Positions 15,075 through 24,397 of a DNA stretch of 33,636 nt are shown here, one piece after another (the first letter of the stretch is position 1; every line of letters starts with the position of its first letter). Where the stretch lies: assembly GCA_030532575.1 (NCBI GenBank), contig JAUNKV010000032.1:1-33636 (forward strand), given 5' to 3'. Below the pieces are notes generated by a model. The model made no database searches. It was not told the origin of the DNA and saw nothing but the letters and a program-made list of their open reading frames with translations. The DNA comes from Propionibacteriaceae bacterium (GTDB taxonomy: Bacteria; Actinomycetota; Actinomycetes; Propionibacteriales; Propionibacteriaceae). Both the position numbers and the translations under genes were made by a program.

Positions 15075-16123
15075 GCTCGCGGATCGTGCTCGTGGCCGCC
15101 TTCGACCAGGTGGCCCGGGCCACGGCGACGAACGCCCTGCTGTTCGACCTGCCCGACTGTGTGGTGGTCCAGCACGACCTCTCCCCCACCGGCGATCTCA
15201 ACCGGCGCACCTGGGATGCCACCGGGGTTCTGGAGTGCGACTCGGTGCTGCTCGGCCACGGCTGCATCTCCTGCGCCACCCGGGAGGACCTGGTACCGGC
15301 CCTCATCCGTCTGCTCGAGGATCGGGCCTGGGGCAACGTCGTGGTCTCGCTGCCCCTGACCGCCGCCCCCGAGGCCGTGACCTGGCAGATCGTCGAGGCC
15401 ATCCACACCGGCTCCCTCCCGGCCCACCTGGCCGCGGTGCTCACCGTCGTGGACGAGACCACCGTCGTCGAGGACATCTTCGGCGACGCCACCCTGGCCG
15501 ATCTGGGCCTCACCCTGTCCGCCCACGACGAGCGGGCCGCCGGGGAGGCGGTGTGTGCGCAGCTGGACTTCGCGGACGTCGTGGCCACCCTGGGGCAGCC
15601 CGACGAGGCGACGGAGACCGCCCTGGGTCACCTGCTGGGGGATCGTCCCCGCTGCGTGATCCACGAGCTGGATGCCCTCGCCCTCATGGAGCGCCGCCAC
15701 GACTTCCGCTCCGCCCAGGCCAGGGTGGACCCGACCGGACCGCACCAGCACACCGCCCACGACTGCAACGGGGTGTGGACGCTGGTGCTCACCAGTGACC
15801 GCCCCCTGCACCCGGGCAGGCTCTACGAGCAGGTGGAGCTGATCGGGGCGGGCAGGCTCCGCAGCCGGGGATGCACCTGGGTGCCGTCGCGGCCCGAGAT
15901 GGTGGTGGCCTGGGACGGTGCCGGGGGTCAGCTGTCCATCGGGGATGCCGGGTGCTGGGGTGGGGCCACCCGCCACACCCGGCTCGTCATCACCGGGATC
16001 GACGCCGACGACCGCGGCCGGGTGGAGCGGGCCTTCCGCGACATCCTGCTCACCGACTGGGAGATGGCCGAGGTCACGAACTGGGAGGGCGACGACGGCC
16101 TGGAGATGTGGCTGGGGGACTGA
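15071..16123 (+). CDS. MRF-like protein (degenerate CobW/COG0523 family), probable ribosome-hibernation recruitment factor
   Basis: A 350-residue relative of CobW GTPases with the nucleotide-binding loop lost. Where COG0523 proteins have GFLGAGKTT, this one reads [10 protein letters not shown] near residues 9-18. The metal motif survives as [13 protein letters not shown] (C65, C68). The second half has [20 protein letters not shown], as in CobW C-terminal domains. From memory it resembles Mycobacterium Rv0106 / MSMEG_6069, the Mpy recruitment factor MRF. MRF is encoded next to zinc-free ribosomal proteins and brings the hibernation factor Mpy to zinc-free ribosomes. The GTG at 15071 overlaps the rpmE2 stop with GGGAAG upstream. 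Zinc chaperone is the alternative, but the missing GTP loop argues against a working GTPase. Confidence 0.75.
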   Translation: MSSRIVLVAAFDQVARATATNALLFDLPDCVVVQHDLSPTGDLNRRTWDATGVLECDSVLLGHGCISCATREDLVPALIRLLEDRAWGNVVVSLPLTAAPEAVTWQIVEAIHTGSLPAHLAAVLTVVDETTVVEDIFGDATLADLGLTLSAHDERAAGEAVCAQLDFADVVATLGQPDEATETALGHLLGDRPRCVIHELDALALMERRHDFRSAQARVDPTGPHQHTAHDCNGVWTLVLTSDRPLHPGRLYEQVELIGAGRLRSRGCTWVPSRPEMVVAWDGAGGQLSIGDAGCWGGATRHTRLVITGIDADDRGRVERAFRDILLTDWEMAEVTNWEGDDGLEMWLGD

Positions 16124-16124
16124 C

Positions 16125-17474
16125 TCAGCGCCTGGTCCACACCACCTTCAGGTCGGGGTCCGTCAGGTCGATGGAGGCAGTTGACCACAACATGCCCACC
16201 GTGCGGTAGACCGAGCACCGGCTCGTCTCCCCTGCAGCATTGGTGCATTCGGCCTCGACCCTGAAGTACCCGAAGTCATGTGAGCTGATGACGGTCGGGA
16301 CATCGAAGCCCGCTTTGGGGACGACGTTGTCCAGCTTGCTCTGGCCCTCGGCGTCGAGAATGCGCGTGATGGTTCCCTCGGTCAGGGTCTCGCCCCCGCC
16401 GTCCGAGGCCTCCAGCGCCATCTCACAGCCGGGGTCGAGGTTGGTCGAGGCCAGACAGGCCTTGACCTCGGGCACCACCTTCGAGCGGTACAGCTCGATG
16501 CCGGCCTGGCTCACCTTGATGTCCATGTTGGCGTAGGCGTGGTCACGCGAGCTCCTCCTGAGGACAACACTGTCACCGGTCACCTCCAGGTACTGGTTGG
16601 TGCTCACCACCTCGTAGCTACCGGGGAAGACCAGCGGGGAATCGCTCTCCGGCTCCACGCCGTTGACCTTGATCCCGATCTGCTTGACGAACCTGAGCCG
16701 CAGTTTGGGCAACCCGAACAGGATCTTCTTCTCGCTCATGTCCACGTTGAACTCGTCGGTGACACTCTCGGTGCCGATCGTGTAGGAGGCCGAGATGGTG
16801 GTCAGCGTGGTCGAGCCTCCCGCGCTGCTCACCTTGATGTCACTCATCGGGGCCCGGGTGAGGGATTCCTTGAGCACCTCGTCGGTCAGCAGGGACTCGT
16901 CCGGGGTGTCGGTGTCCGAGATCATCGCCCGCGCCGCTGTGGCATCGCCTGCGGCGACGGCGTTGAGGTAGCGCTCCACCACCTCCTTGGCATCGGCCGG
17001 GGGCTGGTTGGCTGAGGGCTTCTCGGCGGCGGGGGTCATCGCCTCAGCCGTGGCCTCGGGGTCAACTGCCGCCTTGGTGTTGAAGGCCCCTGCTGCGAAG
17101 GCGACGCCGAGGCCGACCAGCAGCACTGCCACCACAACCGCCACGATGATCAGCGGCAGGTTGCGCCGGGGGCTGGGCTGAGGCACGCCGTAGGGGCCAT
17201 AGGGGTTGTGGCCCGGTTGCCCGCCGTGGAACTGCTGCCCACCGTAGTGCGGTTGGGGGCCGTACCCGGGCTGGCCGCCCCAGGCCTGCTGCGGCGGGTA
17301 CCCGGGAGGCGTGCCCGGCCCCGGCGGCATCCCCTGCGGTGGTCCTGCCATGCCGTAGGGCGTACCCGGTCCCGGCGGTGCTCCGTGGCCCTGCGGCGGG
17401 ACGTGCTGAAAGTTGGGGCCGGGGTGGCTGCCTGGGGTCGGCTGGCCGCGGCTGGGATCGTTCGGCGTTGACAT
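16125..17474 (-). CDS. Single-pass membrane protein with Pro/Gly-rich cytoplasmic head, paralog 1
   Basis: A 449-residue protein of unknown function. Residues 1-102 are rich in Pro, Gly and Gln. One membrane helix follows (about 106-130, NLPLIIVAVVVAVLLVGLGV). The extracytoplasmic part begins with a DUF4878/NTF2-like segment (AKEVVERYLNAVAAGDATAA) and holds two cysteine pairs that are probably disulfides (ACLASTNLDPGC and AECTNAAGETSRC). The ATG at 17474 has AGGAAGG upstream. It converges on the MRF-like gene with a one-base gap. The next gene on the same strand (17621-18850) is a paralog with the same layout, sharing LLTDEVLK(E/D)SL(T/S)RAPM, VSQAGI(E/D)(L/M)YRSKV and a DLTDP(D/E)LKV tail, so the pair arose by duplication. 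Confidence 0.8.
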   Translation of the reverse strand: MSTPNDPSRGQPTPGSHPGPNFQHVPPQGHGAPPGPGTPYGMAGPPQGMPPGPGTPPGYPPQQAWGGQPGYGPQPHYGGQQFHGGQPGHNPYGPYGVPQPSPRRNLPLIIVAVVVAVLLVGLGVAFAAGAFNTKAAVDPEATAEAMTPAAEKPSANQPPADAKEVVERYLNAVAAGDATAARAMISDTDTPDESLLTDEVLKESLTRAPMSDIKVSSAGGSTTLTTISASYTIGTESVTDEFNVDMSEKKILFGLPKLRLRFVKQIGIKVNGVEPESDSPLVFPGSYEVVSTNQYLEVTGDSVVLRRSSRDHAYANMDIKVSQAGIELYRSKVVPEVKACLASTNLDPGCEMALEASDGGGETLTEGTITRILDAEGQSKLDNVVPKAGFDVPTVISSHDFGYFRVEAECTNAAGETSRCSVYRTVGMLWSTASIDLTDPDLKVVWTRR

Positions 17475-17559
17475 CAGTTTCCTTCCTGGCAGGAATTGTA
17501 GGACCACCCCCTGTCAGTTTCTCCGCTCCCCTGCAGAAGGCCTCTCGACCCCACGGACC

Positions 17560-17593
17560 GGGGCCGGTCGATGGTCTCCCACCAACCGGCCCC
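17560..17593 (-). terminator. Hairpin after the second membrane-protein paralog
   Basis: The arms GGGGCCGGT (17560-17568) and ACCGGCCCC (17585-17593) are perfectly complementary around a 16-base loop, which can pair further inside (TGG/CCA). It lies 27 bases past the stop of the gene at 17621-18850, between the two paralogs. There is no U-run. It suggests separate transcription of the two genes. Confidence 0.55.
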
Positions 17594-17620
17594 TGCGTCC
17601 TCTCGAGTGCTCAGCTCAAC

Positions 17621-18850
17621 TCACTTGTACTCCCAGATCACCTTCAGTTCCGGGTCGGTGAGGTCAATGGACGCGCTCGGCCAGGACAGGCCGTTGTTCC
17701 CGAATCCGAAGACGCTGCACTCACCCGAGGCGCCATCGGGCTTGGTGCAGGTCGCGGACACCTTGAAGGAACCGAAGTCCTTGCTCGAGATGATCGTCGG
17801 AACCTGGTAACCGGGCTCAGGGACGACGTTCTTCAGCTTGTCCTGTCCCTCAGCATCCTGGGAGCGGGTGATGGATCCCTCGCTGAGCTTGGTGCCGTTG
17901 TCCAGGGTGTCACTCAGCACCATGTTGCAGCCCGGATCCAGGTCCTTCGAGGCCAGGCAGGCCTCGGCCTCGGGAATCACCTTGGAACGGTACATGTCGA
18001 TACCCGCCTGGCTCACCTTGAGCTTCAGGGTCACGGAATCGTAGTCCTTGGAGCTCTTCTTCAGGATCGGGAGCTCCCCCTCCACCTCCAGGTACTCGTT
18101 GCCGCTGGTCACCGCGTAGCTGCCGGGGAACACGGCCGGGTGTTCACTCTTGGCCTCCACCCCGTTGACCAAGGGCTTCGCCTTGTCCACCCCGTAGAGG
18201 TTCAGGTCGCTCGTCGGATTGTTGATCTTCTTGTCGTGCGTGCTGATCGTGTACTCGTCCTCGACGGCCTGATCGCCCAGCTTGTAGGACACCTTCACCG
18301 TCGGGCTGTACTCCGTGCCCCCGGGCTCCGAAACCTTGATCTCGGTCATGGGGGCCCGGCTCAGGGAGTCCTTCAGCACCTCATCGGTCAGCAGCGAGGA
18401 ATCGCTCACCCCAGAGGTACTGGCCAGGGCGAGCGCCGCCTTGGCATCACCCTTGGACAGGGCCTCCAGGTAGGCCTCGACGATGGCCTTCGGGGTCTGC
18501 GGGGCCTCCGGGGCGCTGTCGCCGGCCTCTCCACCGCCCTGCGTGGCAGGGGTGGCCTCGTCCTTCTTGCCGAAGGCCCCGAGCGCTGCGGCGATGCCGA
18601 GTCCCAGCACCGCCAAGGCGACGACGGCGGCCCCGATGATGAGGGGGAGGTTCTTCTTCTTTTGTGGCTGCTCTGGCTGGCCCGGGTGGCCGCCCGGCTG
18701 GTGGCCGTAACCGGGCTGAGGGGTGTGGCCCTGAGGTGCCCCGGGGCTCTGCGGGACACCGTAGCCCTGCGGGGGAACGCTGCCCTGGGGGTGTGGCCCC
18801 GCGGGGAACTGATTCGGTTGGTTGTGATGAGGGTCGTGTGGCGTGGACAT
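17621..18850 (-). CDS. Single-pass membrane protein with Pro/Gly-rich cytoplasmic head, paralog 2
   Basis: A 409-residue protein of unknown function with the same plan as its neighbour. A Pro/Gln/His-rich head (1-63) and a QPQKKK stop-transfer patch are followed by one membrane helix (about 68-93, NLPLIIGAAVVALAVLGLGI). The exported domain has KAIVEAYLEALSKGDAKAAL (DUF4878/NTF2-like), the conserved cysteine pairs ACLASKDLDPGC and ATCTKPDGASGEC, and the end DLTDPELKVIWEYK. The ATG at 18850 has AAGGAG four bases upstream, and a 51-codon upstream extension is rejected. It diverges from the DUF4132-like gene at 18981. The topology would suit sensing or binding at the cell surface, but no ligand can be named. 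Confidence 0.8.
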   Translation of the reverse strand: MSTPHDPHHNQPNQFPAGPHPQGSVPPQGYGVPQSPGAPQGHTPQPGYGHQPGGHPGQPEQPQKKKNLPLIIGAAVVALAVLGLGIAAALGAFGKKDEATPATQGGGEAGDSAPEAPQTPKAIVEAYLEALSKGDAKAALALASTSGVSDSSLLTDEVLKDSLSRAPMTEIKVSEPGGTEYSPTVKVSYKLGDQAVEDEYTISTHDKKINNPTSDLNLYGVDKAKPLVNGVEAKSEHPAVFPGSYAVTSGNEYLEVEGELPILKKSSKDYDSVTLKLKVSQAGIDMYRSKVIPEAEACLASKDLDPGCNMVLSDTLDNGTKLSEGSITRSQDAEGQDKLKNVVPEPGYQVPTIISSKDFGSFKVSATCTKPDGASGECSVFGFGNNGLSWPSASIDLTDPELKVIWEYK

Positions 18851-18980
18851 TGGTCTCCTTCCCGCGAGCATTGTAGGTGGCTGATGGGATGCAGGAGCGG
18901 GCAGCCCCACAACTCGTCGGCCAACTGGCCTCCCACTTGGGACTTCATTTTTGTCAGTGCTCCTCGATAGCTTTGCCCTC

Positions 18981-19826
18981 ATGGAATGGACCCCGACTGG
19001 CACCGGTCACGAGCTGACCATCCGCGACGGCGCGATCATCGCCCGCAACGACAAGGGCAAGGAGCTGGCCTCCGTGCCTGCGAAGGCGAAGAAGAGCCAG
19101 GCCTTCGACGACCTGGACGCCCTGCTGAGCTTCCTGCACCAGCACGACCTGGAGGCGGGCGCGGAGGTGGAGCGGTGGCTGCTGCGTTCCCTGCCGGTAC
19201 CGCGGGCCGTGCTGGCCGAGGTCTGGGCCGATGAGGCGTGGCGGTCGTGGTTGACGGATCTGGTGGTCGCCACCGACGACGGCGTGGCTGGCTTCCTGCG
19301 CTCAGCCGATGCCTCGGGGCTGGGTGTGGTGGACCTCGACGGCGAGTCCGTGACCCTCACCGCCGAGCGGGTGCTGCTGGCCCATCCGGCGCTGCTGGAG
19401 GACCTGGACGATCTCCGGGAGTTCTCGGTGGAGCTCGGCATCACGCAGCGGTTGGATCAGCTGTTCCGGGAGGTGCACCGCAAACCCGCCGATCTGGACC
19501 CGACCACCACCATGCTGAACGACTGGTCCGGGGGCGAGTTCGCAGAGCTGAGGTTCGCAACGGGCAGGGCGCGCGCCGCAGGGTTCAAGGTCTCGGGCGG
19601 TTACGCCACCTGTGTCTGCTTCGAGGAGGGCGAGCCGGTGACGGCCCGGTACTGGATCGGGGCCGACTACCCGGAGGCTGAGACCGTCACCGGCGATCTG
19701 CACTGGACGGTGGCGGATCAGGTGGTCCCGGTGGCCGAGGTCGGTCCGCTGGCCTATTCCGAGGGGGTCAGGATGGCTGCCCACATCTTCGCCGGTCGCA
19801 CGGTGGCCAAGGAGGAGGACCAGTGA
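18981..19826 (+). CDS. DUF4132-like protein, first gene of the MoxR-vWA-SWIM locus
   Basis: A 281-residue soluble protein. The section ELGITQRLDQLFREVHR (151-167), with the following GEFAELRFATGRARAAGFKVSGGYATC, resembles the C-terminal part of DUF4132 (YehI/MolR-like) proteins, which are usually about 1000 residues or more. Here it stands alone. The ATG at 18981 gives an N-terminus starting with MEWTPTG. A TTG ten codons earlier is possible. No Shine-Dalgarno sequence is seen, so the transcript may be leaderless. The stop overlaps the GTG of the 1524-residue gene, so the two are coupled. In enterobacteria, DUF4132 genes neighbour MoxR ATPase, vWA and SWIM genes, as here. The biochemical role is unknown. 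Confidence 0.6.
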   Translation: MEWTPTGTGHELTIRDGAIIARNDKGKELASVPAKAKKSQAFDDLDALLSFLHQHDLEAGAEVERWLLRSLPVPRAVLAEVWADEAWRSWLTDLVVATDDGVAGFLRSADASGLGVVDLDGESVTLTAERVLLAHPALLEDLDDLREFSVELGITQRLDQLFREVHRKPADLDPTTTMLNDWSGGEFAELRFATGRARAAGFKVSGGYATCVCFEEGEPVTARYWIGADYPEAETVTGDLHWTVADQVVPVAEVGPLAYSEGVRMAAHIFAGRTVAKEEDQ

Positions 19827-22800
19827 TCCCGGAGGCCCGCACCGCCGAGCTGGGCGGTGTCGCCGCCACCGCCGTCGCCGACACCGTGGGGCTGCTCGCC
19901 CACAGCTACACCCATCCGATGCTCCAGGGCCGCACCGTCGTGCGGCTGGCCCGAGAGCCCCTGGCCGAGGTGGAGGACCTGAGCCTTGGTGTCCTGGGGT
20001 TCAAGAACGCTGCGTCCGCTCCGGTGGGGCACGTCCGCATCCGGGCCATCGGCTTCCCGGCCTGGCCCATCCTCACCGATCCGGCGAATGCCCGGCACGC
20101 CCTGAACCTCGTCGGTGATCTGCAGCGGGCGGCGACGCTGGCCCGCTCCAGGCCGGGGCAGGCGAAGGAGATGATCGACGAGCTGGCCGTTCAGCTGGGG
20201 GCCTCGGCCCCGCACTTCCTGCCCACCTTCCTGGAGGAGGCGGCCCGCATCTTCCTGGCCCTGGACAACCGCGTCTACGCCAGCCAGTACTTCGGCAGGG
20301 CCCGGGAGGCCGAGCGCACCCACAACGTGGCCGTGGACGAGGAGCGTCACCGTCACGTGCTGCTGGAGTTCGCGCTGGCCGGGGCGCTGAGCGCCAAGGA
20401 GCTCACCACCGAGTCCAAGGCCATGCTGGAGCGCCACAGCCCCGCCGAGGCCCTGGAGCAGTTCATCCGCCTCAACATCGACCGGGTGCGCGGCGGCCTG
20501 CCACCCTACGCGGGGCTCGGGGCCGACCTGAAACGCTTGGTCAAGGCCGCCGGGGCCGATCAGCAGCAGGTGGATGAGTGCCTGCTCCGCGCGCTGCTGC
20601 CCGCCCCGTCGATCAGCAATGCCCCGCAGGCCTTCTGGAACTCCTACATGAAGCCGCTGGCCCGCATGGCCAGGAGCAATCCCGACCTGCGGGACCTGCT
20701 GTTCGACCTCACCCCCGACGGCGCGAGGGCCGCTGGCTGGTTGGAGGTCCTGGAGGCCGCCGGGGTGGCCGACGAGCTGCGCGCCGGAGCGCGCGATGTG
20801 CTCGACTGGGTGGGGCGCTTCATCACCAAGGAGTGCTGGGCCTGGAACAGCGATTTCCCAGCTGAGCTCTCGCAGTTCATCCGCAGCCTGCCCCGGCAGG
20901 CGGGCAAGGTGCTGGAGCTTCCGCTGTTCCTGTACGGCACCGAGCCGGAGCTGATGGATGCGGCCCTGTCCCTGGGGTGCCGGGTGGAGCTCGAGTCCCG
21001 GAGCCACTGGCGTGACCACTTCGACCTGAAGGCCTGGCTGGCCGATGACCGCCGCTCGGAGCTGACCCATCTGGCCGCCAGCGATCACGCGCCGAAGGCG
21101 GCAGCGAGTCTGAAGGAGGTGAAGCTCAGCGAGCACCTGGATGTGCTGCTGGCCCATGAGGGCAGCCGCCAACTGCTGCACCGCTGGGCCACCACCACTC
21201 TCTCCGAGGACTCCACCGCGCCGGAGTTCTTCAAGGAGCTGGAACGCCTGAGGCAGCTCTACACCCCTGCCGCCCGCGCCGAGGTGGCGGATGAGCTGGC
21301 CCGTTTCGAGGCCCTGGCCGACCCGGCGGAGCTCACCGCCAAGGCCCTCCGCGACGGCCTGCTCACCGAGCTCACCTGGCCCGCCCTGGAGGCGGCAGCT
21401 GCCGAGCTGGGCTTCGAGGAGGCCGAGTACGACGAGGTCTCCGTCCAGGAGTCCTGGCCCTGGTTCGGCGTGACCCACAGGAACCGCATCATCTGGGTCA
21501 AAGGCGAGCAACGCGGTGCGGATGTCACCATCGACGTCCCGGGGGCGCAGAAGTTCAGCGAGTGGCTTTGGCTCCTGGTGGCTGGAGACACGGCCTGCCT
21601 GAGCTGGGATTCCTCGTGGTCGAGGCATCTCACCTGGGCCAGCGATCCCGCCACCCACCACAAGCAGGAATTCCACCACTGGCCTTCCGTTGACTTCGGT
21701 GACTTCTCCCTCGAGGTCGAGGCCGGTCGGTTGCGCGGCCCGGGGCTGCTCCGCCCCTCAGCGGCGCAGTTCCCCACCTCCGGGCGGGCCACCGTGTTCC
21801 AGGAGGGTTCCTCCCACTGGAGCCATGAACCGTGGGAACAGCACCCCCATGCCCTTGACCCGGACACCGGAAAACTCGGCCGGGAATCGATGCCCCCGGG
21901 TCTGGCCGCCCTCGTCGAGGCGGACCTTCGCGACGGCTTCTGCCTGGAGTCCCGGCAGACCCAGTGGATGCCAGCCGTCCCCGAGACCTTGGGCTCCCCT
22001 CTGGGGGTTGCTGACGGCCAGCACGGCTGGGTGCTGCTGACGCGCGACGACGACGAGCTGCTGGCCCGTGGCATCGATGGCTTCGCATGGCGGGGGGTGA
22101 CACAACATCATCGCTCATCCTGGCCGAGTGCCCACGTGGCCCGTCCAGGAGGCGGGCACTGGCTGGTCGTGGACGGCATCCTCCAGCTGGAGAGCTCTGC
22201 TCCGCTCCACATCGCCAGCGACGCTCGAGGCCGGGCTCATCTGCTGCACGATCTCCCCGCAGCGGGTTGGCACCATCTCCGCGTCCGCGATGAGGCGGTC
22301 AGTGCCCGGATGCGCGCCATGCAGGCGGCTGACGTGGCGGGGCTTGTCGCGGCACTGCCGCAGTGGTCCCACGACGAGCCCGAATCCCTCCCGGATGTGG
22401 TGGTCGAGGCCGCCGAGCAGCTGCTCGGCACCACCGACCAGGCGTTGACCCACGCCGTCGGCTGGGTGGCGCTGCGCATCAACCGCGCTGTCCAGCAGCT
22501 GCGGCAGCTCCGGGATGACAGCCAGGGCGACACCTCCCGGACCTTCGGGCAGTGGACGCCATCCGCGGAGGCTGTGACCTGGCTGACGGCCATCGACAGG
22601 CACCACAGTGGAGGTGGTGTGCTCAGCCATGAGGACTTCACCCGCATCAACCGGGCGCTCGACGGGCAGCGGTGGGACCGCTGGTGGGTCGGCTTCACGG
22701 CCCGCACCACGCTGCTGCACCCGGAGCTGTTGCTCGCCGGGGCCTGCCGACCGCTGGCCTCCCCGGAGCTGATCCAGGGCACAGCGGCGGCCTTCGGGGC

Positions 22801-24397
22801 CATCAAGGACAGCGGGCTGAACCGCCCGGAGACCGTCACCTTCACGGTGAACCATCCCGACGGATTGTTCGTCTCCGATCTGGAGTACGGGGACCGGGTG
22901 GAGACCCCCACCGGTCCCGCCGTCGTGTTGAACTCCGACTACAACGGCACAGATCGGATCTTCCAGCTCCTCTCCCCGGGGGGCGGTGTCCCCGCTGAGG
23001 TGAACGGGAAGGCCACCGAGCTGGAGGAGCGCTCCAGCGGGGTCGATCTCGAGGCCCACCTCGCGGCCTTCGACGCCTTGCTCGCCGATGGCGGACCGAC
23101 CTGGGACCCGGAGGCCGCGACACGGCTGGCCGAGGGCACCGGCTGGTCCCTGCCAGCTGCCAAGATCGTCCTGGCCGGGATGCCGAACCTCGGTTCGTGG
23201 GAGCACAACTGGCTGCCCAAGGAGCTCCGGGAATTCCTCGGGCTCAAGGTCACCGAGGCCCAAGCAGCCAGGAGATTCCTCCAGGGGCTCACCGACGGGC
23301 TGCTGCTGAAGCTGATCCTGGCCGGGGCCGCCGACCCGATACGGACTGCCCGCGAAGGTCTCGACGTCGATGCGATGATCGCCTGCTGGGAGGAACACAC
23401 CGCTGGCTCGGTCACCCTGCCCGAGGAGATCATCACCGAGGCGCTTCGGGTCATCGCTGGCGTCGGGGGCCACGCCGTCAGGAGGCTCACCAAGGATGAT
23501 GCGAGCCTGGATCAGCTGCCGGGTTGGCTGTGGCTGGCTGCCAGGCTGCCCCTGGACGACCCGCTGCGTCCGTGGCTCGCCGACCGGCTGGACCCCATGC
23601 TCGCGGCCACTCGCGCCAAGGAGTACGAGGAGGACCTGTACTCGGACACCCGGGACACGGTCCGCACCATCCTGGGCCTGCCCACCTTCGCCGCCACCCC
23701 TCAGGGGGCGGTCCAGGAGGTCGGCCCGTGGGCTCTCACCCGGGGCGAGAAGTACGACCACGTGGCCTTCGACCCCGCCAAGGTCGAGGACTGGGAGCTC
23801 GAGCACCAGCGCGCTCACTCCATGCCTGCCGATGGTTTCCACCGAAGCCGCCGCATCGCTGACATGGCCGCCGTGGCGGCAGGACACTTCGTCCCCATCC
23901 AGGAATGGCTCCGCACCCCCGGCGACGGCTGGGCCCAGGACCCCCTGGCCACAGCACCCGAGATCGTCGCCGAGGTGCAGCAGGTGCTCGATCTGCCCGA
24001 GGACTCGGCTCGCTACTGGCTCCAGCTCCTGGCCCTGCCCAACCCCACGGACAAGAACATCGACCTCTGGAACAGCTGGAAGAAGACTCACCGCACCAAG
24101 GCCGCCGCGCCGCTGCTCGAGAAGGGCCTGGTGGTGGAGGCCAAACGCTCCCGCGCCGGAAGGTCATTCTTCCTGCCCGGAGGCTGGATGGAGGCTTCCG
24201 CCCCGCACCTGCCCCTGGAGGTGTGGAAGGCCCCGTTCTTCGACCTCAGGGACACGCCCAAGGTGAGCCCACAGGGCTACGTCGTCGTGCCACTGGTACC
24301 CCTGCCCCAGCTCTTCGCCGACGCCTGGCAGAGATACCGCGACGGCGACGTCCCCGGCTTCAATGAACTCAGAACCGAAAGGTACCGCAGGCGATGA
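19823..24397 (+). CDS. Very large accessory protein of the MoxR-vWA locus (1524 residues, function unknown)
   Basis: A soluble protein without signal peptide or membrane segments. I recognise it from memory as a family found beside MoxR, DUF5682/vWA and SWIM genes in actinobacteria, often labelled only as DNA-binding protein. No known DNA-binding motif is evident to me. An N-terminal helical part (about 1-200) leads into a middle part (about 207-895) shared with the 701-residue gene at 25433. The shared blocks include SWPWFGV, NRIIWV, GQHGWV, RPGGGHW and LLGTT. A C-terminal part (about 900-1524) is unique in this window except for the last about 50 residues, a copy of which is at 25278-25436. 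The GTG at 19823 has AGGAGGAGG upstream and overlaps the previous stop. The end overlaps an ATG (ATGA) that opens a broken paralog. Confidence 0.8.
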   Translation: MIPEARTAELGGVAATAVADTVGLLAHSYTHPMLQGRTVVRLAREPLAEVEDLSLGVLGFKNAASAPVGHVRIRAIGFPAWPILTDPANARHALNLVGDLQRAATLARSRPGQAKEMIDELAVQLGASAPHFLPTFLEEAARIFLALDNRVYASQYFGRAREAERTHNVAVDEERHRHVLLEFALAGALSAKELTTESKAMLERHSPAEALEQFIRLNIDRVRGGLPPYAGLGADLKRLVKAAGADQQQVDECLLRALLPAPSISNAPQAFWNSYMKPLARMARSNPDLRDLLFDLTPDGARAAGWLEVLEAAGVADELRAGARDVLDWVGRFITKECWAWNSDFPAELSQFIRSLPRQAGKVLELPLFLYGTEPELMDAALSLGCRVELESRSHWRDHFDLKAWLADDRRSELTHLAASDHAPKAAASLKEVKLSEHLDVLLAHEGSRQLLHRWATTTLSEDSTAPEFFKELERLRQLYTPAARAEVADELARFEALADPAELTAKALRDGLLTELTWPALEAAAAELGFEEAEYDEVSVQESWPWFGVTHRNRIIWVKGEQRGADVTIDVPGAQKFSEWLWLLVAGDTACLSWDSSWSRHLTWASDPATHHKQEFHHWPSVDFGDFSLEVEAGRLRGPGLLRPSAAQFPTSGRATVFQEGSSHWSHEPWEQHPHALDPDTGKLGRESMPPGLAALVEADLRDGFCLESRQTQWMPAVPETLGSPLGVADGQHGWVLLTRDDDELLARGIDGFAWRGVTQHHRSSWPSAHVARPGGGHWLVVDGILQLESSAPLHIASDARGRAHLLHDLPAAGWHHLRVRDEAVSARMRAMQAADVAGLVAALPQWSHDEPESLPDVVVEAAEQLLGTTDQALTHAVGWVALRINRAVQQLRQLRDDSQGDTSRTFGQWTPSAEAVTWLTAIDRHHSGGGVLSHEDFTRINRALDGQRWDRWWVGFTARTTLLHPELLLAGACRPLASPELIQGTAAAFGAIKDSGLNRPETVTFTVNHPDGLFVSDLEYGDRVETPTGPAVVLNSDYNGTDRIFQLLSPGGGVPAEVNGKATELEERSSGVDLEAHLAAFDALLADGGPTWDPEAATRLAEGTGWSLPAAKIVLAGMPNLGSWEHNWLPKELREFLGLKVTEAQAARRFLQGLTDGLLLKLILAGAADPIRTAREGLDVDAMIACWEEHTAGSVTLPEEIITEALRVIAGVGGHAVRRLTKDDASLDQLPGWLWLAARLPLDDPLRPWLADRLDPMLAATRAKEYEEDLYSDTRDTVRTILGLPTFAATPQGAVQEVGPWALTRGEKYDHVAFDPAKVEDWELEHQRAHSMPADGFHRSRRIADMAAVAAGHFVPIQEWLRTPGDGWAQDPLATAPEIVAEVQQVLDLPEDSARYWLQLLALPNPTDKNIDLWNSWKKTHRTKAAAPLLEKGLVVEAKRSRAGRSFFLPGGWMEASAPHLPLEVWKAPFFDLRDTPKVSPQGYVVVPLVPLPQLFADAWQRYRDGDVPGFNELRTERYRRR
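24313..24359 (+). repeat. 47-bp direct repeat, left copy (end of the 1524-residue gene)
   Basis: These 47 bases match 25352-25398 exactly, and similarity continues through the stop codons of both reading frames. They encode the same peptide, FADAWQRYRDGDVPG. The two copies flank the vapBC pair at a distance of 1039 bp. They derive from duplication of the 3' end of the large gene. Confidence 0.9.

Noticed and set aside
15071-16123. CobW as a cobalamin biosynthesis protein
   Set aside because: It belongs with zinc-free ribosomal protein genes, lacks the GTP-binding loop and looks like mycobacterial MRF. The cobalamin genes are separated from it by zupT and other units.
19754-24091. Long minus-strand open frames (641 and 658 codons) opposite the 1524-residue gene
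   Set aside because: They are antisense shadows in GC-rich DNA: their composition is low-complexity Gly/Gln/Val/Arg, they have no family motifs, and the plus frame has coupling overlaps and a paralog.
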